This document shows positions 58,469-64,000 of a stretch of DNA of 64,000 bases, one piece after another. This DNA comes from JACMLD01 sp044223995. GTDB taxonomy: Bacteria > Bacteroidota > Bacteroidia > Chitinophagales > Chitinophagaceae. A program made the position numbers and the translations under genes. The stretch covers positions 434,001-498,000 of the forward strand of contig JBGALE010000004.1 in NCBI GenBank assembly GCA_044223995.1. Direction: 5' to 3'. The first letter of the stretch is position 1, and every line of letters starts with the position of its first letter. The notes under the pieces were generated by a model. That model saw nothing but the letters and a program-made list of their open reading frames with translations, had not been told where the DNA came from and did no database searches.

Positions 58469-60130
58469 ATGAATACCGAAAACGCCATAGAATGCCCGTT
58501 GTGCCATGACCAGGTGGAGAAACTGTTGTACCGTTTTCACATCAACAGCGAACAACAGGTTATCGACCGCATTAAACAGCACAATCCTAACTGGACAGAG
58601 TACGATGGTATCTGCGGCAGGTGTGTCGATTATTATCATACTGAAATTGTACGCGAGCAACGTATCCTCCCGGAGGTTGGGCCGTATTTTCCAATTAAAA
58701 GCGCCGATGACTTTATCATACTGCCGACCAACCTGCGACTGGATGCAGATCCGCGTTATACAGGCAAGGGCGTCACTATTTGCTTTATTGATAGCGGCTT
58801 CTACCCGCATCCCGACCTGGTGCAGTTGCGCAACCGTGTAAAAGCATACGTGGATGTTTGCGATCCTTCAGCAGATGTTTCGTCCTGGATGGCATCAAAA
58901 CAGGTGTCGGCGGATAAATGGCATGGTACGATGACAACTGTTGTAGGCGCTGGTGACGGATATTTAAGTGGTGGCCTGTACAGAGGTATTGCGAGTGATG
59001 CAGATCTGGTTTTGATAAAAGTGCAGGATGAAACAGGGCGCATCCGGACTGAGAATATTGTAAAGGCTTTGCTATGGGTAGTGGAGAACCACGCTTATTA
59101 TGGTATTCGCATCGTCAATATGAGCCTGGGCGATGAAAAAGATTGTTCCTATAAAGAAAGCGATATTGATTTGCTGGCGGAAACCTTGATCGAACAGGGG
59201 ATCAGCATTGTAGCGGCTGTGGGAAATGATGAACATGCTGATATTAAACCGCCGGCCAATGCACCACATGTGATTGCAGTGGGGGGCATTGATGATAACA
59301 ACCAACTGGACAATAGCTGGCGGCCTTATCATTCTACTTTTGGCACCACGCGCGATGCGCTGACCAAACCAGAGTTGGTGGCACACGCCATTTGGGTGGC
59401 CGCGCCCATATTGCCCGGTACCGCGGAACAAAAAGAAGCTGTAACTTTATACAGACTGGTCCACACACCCGATACGGAACTGCACCAACAGTTGATTCAA
59501 TCCATTCATACTATAAAACCCGAGGCTTCCGTCACCAATGAATCAAGTACACAAATAATCAGGGCGGCCATCCTGCAGCGGATACAGCAGTGCAAATACA
59601 TTGCACCGCACTATATGCATGTCGATGGTACTTCCTTCGCCGCACCAATTGTCAGTTCGGTCATTGCACAATTACTGGAAGAAAACCCGGAACTGACACC
59701 AACCGCTATACGGCAGGTATTATTTTCAACAGCACAGAGAATGGAAGGAGTGGCAGTACAGCAGCAGGGTTTTGGCGCGGTACAACCCAGGAAAGCGATC
59801 CTTAAAATTTTAAAACGATCATTTATTATGAAACCGCAAGAATCACCATCCGTCAATAAATCAAAACATTCTATTGAGTTTTATATTCAAAACGATTGCG
59901 CACACCAGATTTCGCTCGCGGGCGATTTTAACCATTGGGCACAGGATGTATTGCTGATGCAGCCAGGTCAAAACGGAGTGTGGAAAATTGAAATACCGCT
60001 ATTGCCTGCCGGAAAATATCATTATAAATTTTTTGTCGATGACAAAATGTGGATGGAAGACATCAGCAACCCATACCGCGAACCGGATGGCTTCTCGGGA
60101 TTTAACAGTATATTGGTCATAGAAAATTAA
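58469..60130 (+). CDS. Leaderless subtilase with N-terminal zinc ribbon and C-terminal CBM48
   Basis: This is a 553-aa S8-family serine peptidase. A putative zinc site precedes the protease (C9-x2-C12 and C49-x2-C52). The triad is D108 (CFIDSG), H152 (KWHGTMT) and S389 (VDGTSFAAP); the oxyanion Asn is N253 in AAVGNDEH. From about 465 the protein carries a CBM48/AMPK-type glycogen-binding domain (ISLAGDFNHWAQD; KYHYKFFVDDKMWMEDISNP; YREPDGFSGFNSILV). There is no signal peptide, so it is predicted to be cytoplasmic. The fusion and neighbourhood of glycogen enzymes suggest proteolysis of glycogen-associated proteins. That role is inferred. Confidence 0.85.
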   Translation: MNTENAIECPLCHDQVEKLLYRFHINSEQQVIDRIKQHNPNWTEYDGICGRCVDYYHTEIVREQRILPEVGPYFPIKSADDFIILPTNLRLDADPRYTGKGVTICFIDSGFYPHPDLVQLRNRVKAYVDVCDPSADVSSWMASKQVSADKWHGTMTTVVGAGDGYLSGGLYRGIASDADLVLIKVQDETGRIRTENIVKALLWVVENHAYYGIRIVNMSLGDEKDCSYKESDIDLLAETLIEQGISIVAAVGNDEHADIKPPANAPHVIAVGGIDDNNQLDNSWRPYHSTFGTTRDALTKPELVAHAIWVAAPILPGTAEQKEAVTLYRLVHTPDTELHQQLIQSIHTIKPEASVTNESSTQIIRAAILQRIQQCKYIAPHYMHVDGTSFAAPIVSSVIAQLLEENPELTPTAIRQVLFSTAQRMEGVAVQQQGFGAVQPRKAILKILKRSFIMKPQESPSVNKSKHSIEFYIQNDCAHQISLAGDFNHWAQDVLLMQPGQNGVWKIEIPLLPAGKYHYKFFVDDKMWMEDISNPYREPDGFSGFNSILVIEN

Positions 60131-60132
60131 GT

Positions 60133-60396
60133 ATGGATATGTTCATTACCGTGCTATTGCTCGTCGTTGCCGTGTATCTTATTTGCGGATTTATTTTCGC
60201 CATCTTTTTTGTTACAAAGGGGGTTACCGTGGTGGACGAAGGTGCCCACGGGGCAACCATTGGATTTAGAATTATTATCATTCCGGGAACGATGGTTTTC
60301 TGGCCATTGTTGCTGAAGAAATGGAGAAAGGCAAATACAATCATGGTTTCACAGGCTGTCAGCAAACATGCATCAACAGCAACATTAAACCAGTAG
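60133..60396 (+). CDS. Small membrane protein of unknown function
   Basis: This 87-aa protein has an N-terminal helix (FITVLLLVVAVYLICGFIFAIFFV) and a second hydrophobic segment (GFRIIIIPGTMVFWPLLLKKW) followed by a polar Lys/Ser/Thr tail. No family was recognised. It starts 2 bp after the subtilase stop codon, so it is cotranscribed, and lies 8 bp before the next gene. It may be a membrane partner of the redox genes that follow. Confidence 0.7.
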   Translation: MDMFITVLLLVVAVYLICGFIFAIFFVTKGVTVVDEGAHGATIGFRIIIIPGTMVFWPLLLKKWRKANTIMVSQAVSKHASTATLNQ

Positions 60397-60404
60397 AAAT
60401 TAAT

Positions 60405-60842
60405 ATGACAAAATCGCTGCGAAAAAGACATTTACAGTTCTGGACGGCATTACTGGTGCTGTTGCCGGCAGGTATTATCAGCGCCCGGTTATTGACCCCA
60501 GCGCCGCCGGTGGATGCCTTACTGCAGCCGGCAGGTGCAATGATGCTGCCCATTATTGCACACAGTGCGGAAAAAGAAAATTACAATGTGTATGTAAGAA
60601 AAAGCAATGACAGTACTTTCCAGTTGCATTGGGTTAATAAGAACATATTGACAGTCCCAACTGCTACCATTTATCTTGTACCACAGTCTTCCATTACGGT
60701 TAAAAACGGGCAATTGATCGGCAGGATAGAAGCAAGGGGCACGTATCTGTTTCCCCTGAAAAGCGATATCGTTCATGAACACCTCGTTGTGTACGATTTT
60801 ATTCACCAACAAATTATAGATACGGTAAATTTTAAACAATGA
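60405..60842 (+). CDS. Membrane-anchored protein of unknown function
   Basis: This 145-aa protein starts with an uncleaved or leader-like helix (FWTALLVLLPAGIISARLL). The rest looks beta-rich and exported (NYNVYVRKSNDSTFQLHWV; ATIYLVPQSSITVKNGQLIG; ARGTYLFPL). The ATG at 60405 is used. It overlaps the next gene by 4 bp (ATGA). No known motif. Context suggests a periplasmic partner of the Rieske membrane protein. Confidence 0.7.
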   Translation: MTKSLRKRHLQFWTALLVLLPAGIISARLLTPAPPVDALLQPAGAMMLPIIAHSAEKENYNVYVRKSNDSTFQLHWVNKNILTVPTATIYLVPQSSITVKNGQLIGRIEARGTYLFPLKSDIVHEHLVVYDFIHQQIIDTVNFKQ

Positions 60843-61888
60843 GTGTTTCATACGCAGCGGTAGGCTGGAACCGGCAGAAAAAAATATATGACTGGCTGAT
60901 TGCAGGATTTTGTATCCTGTATTTATCCATATTCATTGGATTGACTGCCTGGTACAATCCGCAATATACTTTTGAAACTGCATTGATACGCAGTACGTCG
61001 ACGCTGGCGCTTTTGCTGCTTCATGTAATACTGAGTATCGGTCCATTGTGCCGTATCAGCAACAAATTTCTTCCTTTATTATACAATCGGCGCCACCTGG
61101 GTGTTACGATGTTTACCATTGCACTGGTGCATGGCAGTTTCAGCATATTCCAGTTTCATGCGCTGGGCAATGTAAAACCGTTTATTTCATTGTTTACATC
61201 CAATACGCAATTCAATTCTGTATCACAATTTCCCTTCCAGGCCCTGGGATTCTTTGCGCTGATAATTTTTTTCCTGATGGCCATCACCAGCCATGATTTT
61301 TGGCTGCATAATTTATCACCGCGCGTATGGAAGACCTTACACATGTTTGTTTACCTGGCTTACTTTCTTGTCATCATGCATGTGATGCTCGGCGCCATAC
61401 AATATGAAACCAACCCTTTATTTATTGTAATGCTGGCTGCAGGAACCGGAACACTGGTCATGCTTCACCTGCTGGCAGGCATGAAAGAAGTAAAAAAAGA
61501 TACAGAAGCATTTGATTTAAAAAAAGAGGGATTTACTTATATATGTGATGTGAGTGATTTTACCGACAGCCGTGCAAAAATATTTTGCATTGATAAGGAA
61601 CGAATTGCTGTATACAGGCATGGCGACACATTATACGCCATACATAATGTATGTAAGCACCAGGGCGGGCCACTGGGTGAGGGGAAAATTATTGACGGAT
61701 GCATTACTTGTCCATGGCATGGTTATCAATACCTGCCGGGAAATGGCCAGTCGCCACCGCCGTTTAAAGAAATGGTGAATACCTATGATGTGCGGATCGA
61801 GGGAACAAAAGTTTGGCTTAACCCAACACCTTTTGCAGAAGGCACGGAACGGCCCGGCGCCATCATCGCGGCAATGAATAAAAGTTAA
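60839..61888 (+). CDS. Ferric-reductase-like membrane domain fused to a Rieske domain
   Basis: This is a 349-aa fusion. Residues ~18-225 form six transmembrane helices of ferric-reductase-like type, with histidines suited for heme pairs in MFTIALVHGSF, VWKTLHMFVY and LVIMHVMLGA. Residues ~240-330 form a Rieske [2Fe-2S] domain with the ligand pairs CKH (~271-273) and CPWH (~291-294), spaced GGPLGEGKIIDGCIT. Electron flow from cytoplasm to membrane heme is plausible. Partner electron donor is unknown. Coupled to the preceding gene by overlap and followed by the next gene after 23 bp. Confidence 0.88.
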   Translation: MSVSYAAVGWNRQKKIYDWLIAGFCILYLSIFIGLTAWYNPQYTFETALIRSTSTLALLLLHVILSIGPLCRISNKFLPLLYNRRHLGVTMFTIALVHGSFSIFQFHALGNVKPFISLFTSNTQFNSVSQFPFQALGFFALIIFFLMAITSHDFWLHNLSPRVWKTLHMFVYLAYFLVIMHVMLGAIQYETNPLFIVMLAAGTGTLVMLHLLAGMKEVKKDTEAFDLKKEGFTYICDVSDFTDSRAKIFCIDKERIAVYRHGDTLYAIHNVCKHQGGPLGEGKIIDGCITCPWHGYQYLPGNGQSPPPFKEMVNTYDVRIEGTKVWLNPTPFAEGTERPGAIIAAMNKS

Positions 61889-61911
61889 ATTAACAATAGC
61901 ATCAACCAAAT

Positions 61912-62787
61912 ATGTCAGAGCAATTATCAAATACGCAGCAGGACGCTTTTTTTATTGGCTGGATGCCGAAAGCACCTGCTCCTTATGCAAAGCATACCAG
62001 GAAAGTGTTGACAGTACTCTTGCTGGTGGTTGTAGCTGCAGGAATAGTGTTAGGTTTATCACAGAAAAAATTTGGCAGCGGTAATTTTGAATTTGGTACA
62101 CTCACGGAAGTAAAAGGTATTTACTATGCCTCGCCGGTTCCCTGTATCAAACTGGTGAATGGAAAAGATATCTGGGGCAACCCGTCCTATATCACTGTGC
62201 CGTTGGTGGGTTTTGGAAAACACGGCGCTGAAGGCGTTATGGCTGGTATTGCCCAACAGAAAGGACAAAGCATGGATGAAAGGGAAATTTCTTTAAAGGG
62301 TACATTGTTGTACAACGACGGAAAATTGATCATGCAGGTAGATGGAAATGATAATCCTGTAACGCATATTGGAGGGTTGGCAAATATTTCTTTGAAACCC
62401 GTATTGGAAGAACTTGGACAAAAAGATATCAAGGGGGAAATTGTTGATCCAAAATGCTTTTTTGGTGTGATGAAGCCAGGCCAGGGCAAACCACATAAGG
62501 ATTGTGCGATACGATGCATATTGGGTGGCATACCACCGGTGTTCAGGGTGACAAACGATGCTGGTGATGCTAATTATTATTTGATAGTTGGGGCACATGG
62601 TGAAAAAATGAACGAAGCTGTGAAAAATTTTGTAGCTGAGCCTGTTACTATTCACGCAAGGGCTGTGAAGTACGACGACTGGATCGTTTTATATGTCAAT
62701 GACAAAAGCGGGATTGAACCTTTCTCTTATATCCGGGAAAAGTTTGGAACGGAGGTACAGTATTGTGCTGCCAATTGTGTTAAATAA
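61912..62787 (+). CDS. Membrane-anchored Cys-rich protein, partner of the Rieske fusion
   Basis: This 291-aa protein has one transmembrane helix (VLTVLLLVVVAAGIVLGL, ~32-49). A periplasmic part with beta character includes a first folded unit (GIYYASPVPCIKLVNGKDIW) and a second with the conserved-looking segment DPKCFFGVMKPG, then KPHKDCAIRCILGG, and a C-terminal YCAANC. At least six Cys could bind metal or form disulfides. Not assigned to a known family. Fourth gene of the unit starting at 60133, suggesting a membrane redox complex. Confidence 0.75.
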   Translation: MSEQLSNTQQDAFFIGWMPKAPAPYAKHTRKVLTVLLLVVVAAGIVLGLSQKKFGSGNFEFGTLTEVKGIYYASPVPCIKLVNGKDIWGNPSYITVPLVGFGKHGAEGVMAGIAQQKGQSMDEREISLKGTLLYNDGKLIMQVDGNDNPVTHIGGLANISLKPVLEELGQKDIKGEIVDPKCFFGVMKPGQGKPHKDCAIRCILGGIPPVFRVTNDAGDANYYLIVGAHGEKMNEAVKNFVAEPVTIHARAVKYDDWIVLYVNDKSGIEPFSYIREKFGTEVQYCAANCVK

Positions 62788-62905
62788 AATTTTATTCCCC
62801 CCCCTCTTTCATAAAAGTTTAACATTGCCATGTCATCCGGCTTACAATAGCTGCGTATATACTCCCTGATCTTTGTACAAAGAGATCATTATATAAATAT
62901 TTTTT

Positions 62906-64000
62906 ATGAAAAGAACAGGGATGTTTATAGTAGTGGCAGCTACGGCTTTTTCCTGCAGCCAGGGGCAATCAACAAGCAACACAAATACAAAAAGTACCAA
63001 TGGGTATGAAATCAGTGGAACCATCAGGGGTGTAAAAGACGGCCTGGCATTACTGTCTTATGTAGCCAATCAATCCGTGCAGGTTGATAGTTCCAATATT
63101 AAAGATGGTCATTTTGTTTTTAGGGGAAAATTCGGGCAACCGCAGGAAGTTCAGGTAAGTTTTGCGAATGACAGTTACAGCGGCGGTATTACTTTTTTCG
63201 CGGATAACAATGACATCACCGTCGACGCTGATACGTCCGTGCTGGGTCTGCCATCAGTGAAAGGATCTCCGCTGCAATCAGATTATGAAGCATACAAAAA
63301 GATGACGGCAGCGCTCGACGCAAAAGTGGCGCAACTAAATGAAACCGGCCGCAACCTTTATATCTCCGGCGCATTGACAGAGCAAATCAAAGACAGTTTA
63401 TTTAAGGTAAATGATCAGTTTGAATCGGAAAGAGCCGGCCTGATCAGCAAATTCATCCAGCAACATCCTGCTTCAGCAGTAGGTGCATGGGCCATTGGTA
63501 AAGGATTATTATTTGATCCAAAACCTGCGGTACTGGAACCTTTGTTCAATGCCCTGGATAAAAAAGTTCAAAGCGGGCTTTACGGAAAAATTATCAGCGA
63601 TGCGATTGTTTCTGCAAAAGCTACCGGTATTGGTCAGCCGGCAATGGATTTTACCCAACCGGATGTTAACGGAAAGGGGGTATCGCTTTCTTCTTTCAAA
63701 GGTAAATATGTGCTCGTTGATTTTTGGGCAAGCTGGTGTGGCCCCTGCCGGGCAGAAAACCCCAATGTGGTTCATTCGTATAACGAATACAAATCAAAGG
63801 GATTTGAAATACTCGGTGTATCATTGGATGAAAATAAATCAGACTGGTTAAAAGCGATTGCAAAGGATAAATTAGCATGGACACAGGTAAGCGATCTGAA
63901 AGGCTGGAGCAACGCGGCATCTCAGGCTTACGGCATTAAAGGCATTCCTTTTAATTTGTTACTCGATAAGAACGGTGTAATCGTTGCAAAAAATTTAAGA
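62906..64000 (+). CDS. TlpA-like thiol-disulfide oxidoreductase, DUF4369 lipoprotein (3' end outside window)
   Basis: The 365 visible codons give a lipoprotein leader (VVAATAFSC, Cys ~15) and a DUF4369 N-terminal domain (~30-150, ISGTIRGVKDGLALLSYV). A helical linker and a TlpA/ResA-like thioredoxin domain follow, with VDFWASWCGPCRAENP (CxxC, ~275) and cis-Pro in GIKGIPFNLLL (~350). The frame is still open at 64000. Such proteins reduce periplasmic disulfides, often for cytochrome maturation or cell-envelope thiol control. Starts 118 bp after the previous gene; GATCTTTG, one base off consensus, lies near 62868. Confidence 0.88.
   Translation, partial: MKRTGMFIVVAATAFSCSQGQSTSNTNTKSTNGYEISGTIRGVKDGLALLSYVANQSVQVDSSNIKDGHFVFRGKFGQPQEVQVSFANDSYSGGITFFADNNDITVDADTSVLGLPSVKGSPLQSDYEAYKKMTAALDAKVAQLNETGRNLYISGALTEQIKDSLFKVNDQFESERAGLISKFIQQHPASAVGAWAIGKGLLFDPKPAVLEPLFNALDKKVQSGLYGKIISDAIVSAKATGIGQPAMDFTQPDVNGKGVSLSSFKGKYVLVDFWASWCGPCRAENPNVVHSYNEYKSKGFEILGVSLDENKSDWLKAIAKDKLAWTQVSDLKGWSNAASQAYGIKGIPFNLLLDKNGVIVAKNLR

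Noticed and set aside
1..64000. tRNA or rRNA genes and element attachment sites
   Set aside because: No cloverleaf-like sequence or T-loop consensus was seen by eye, and no direct repeat that would define both ends of the element lies in the window. A covariance-model search would be needed to be sure.

Overview
The window reads as Bacteroidota, most likely a Chitinophagaceae-type chromosome. Three secreted proteins end in type IX secretion sorting domains. Promoters follow the Bacteroidota -7 consensus TAnnTTTG, and most genes lack a Shine-Dalgarno sequence. The first ~7.7 kb is a fragment of a conjugative element; the rest looks like host chromosome. No tRNA, rRNA, transposase or CRISPR array was found.

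Layout. (1) 1-7.7 kb: the excision module of a CTnDOT-like integrative conjugative element, all on the minus strand: rteC, an Xis-type HTH protein, an Orf3-like DUF3945 protein and a topoisomerase III (the Exc position), followed by an AbiEi/AbiEii toxin-antitoxin pair with a clear operator-flanked promoter. The right edge is an array of ~3 x 99-bp hairpin-rich repeats that runs in frame into an orphan C-terminal coding tail. (2) 7.8-11 kb: a zeta-like toxin with a small partner protein, then a secreted FG-GAP protein. (3) 11.1-18.8 kb: a hybrid beta-propeller LytS-type kinase, its LytTR regulator and three exported proteins (Asn-rich, NlpC/P60-like, unknown). (4) 18.8-26.8 kb: a nuclease/phosphatase-fold protein, secreted proteins, an HxlR regulator, an FtsE-like ATPase and two glycosyltransferases. 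(5) 27-36 kb: housekeeping genes rpsO, pnp, prmA, plsY, an M48 protease, CYTH and DinB proteins, and dnaG. (6) 36-46.6 kb: a PKD adhesin-like protein, a rhodanese-thioredoxin lipoprotein, a ModF-like double ABC ATPase, a sigma-54 activator, an outer-membrane/DM13/DUF1223 operon, and two degenerate thioredoxin-like proteins ahead of a Crp/Fnr regulator. (7) 46.8-58.4 kb: a glycogen/glucan and stress island: GH57, glucose-dehydrogenase-like SDR, GH63-like glucosidase, debranching enzyme, TMEM175-like channel, GMC oxidoreductase, DUF1622, aquaporin and a VOC protein. (8) 58.4-64 kb: a leaderless subtilase fused to a glycogen-binding CBM48, a membrane cytochrome-like/Rieske fusion with small partners, and a TlpA-type thiol protein cut by the window end.

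How the parts may work together. RteC would activate the excision operon, and the AbiE pair could stabilise the element. In the glucan island the enzymes form a plausible non-phosphorolytic route from glycogen to glucose to gluconolactone. The CBM48-protease lies in the same neighbourhood and could act on glycogen-bound proteins. Two promoters (rhodanese-thioredoxin lipoprotein; outer-membrane/DM13/DUF1223 operon) carry Crp/Fnr-like palindromes at the same distance from their -7 boxes, which suggests a small regulon under the Crp/Fnr protein encoded nearby. The strongest candidates for something undescribed are the zinc-ribbon/subtilase/CBM48 fusion, the shared Crp-type promoter geometry and the 99-bp hairpin array.
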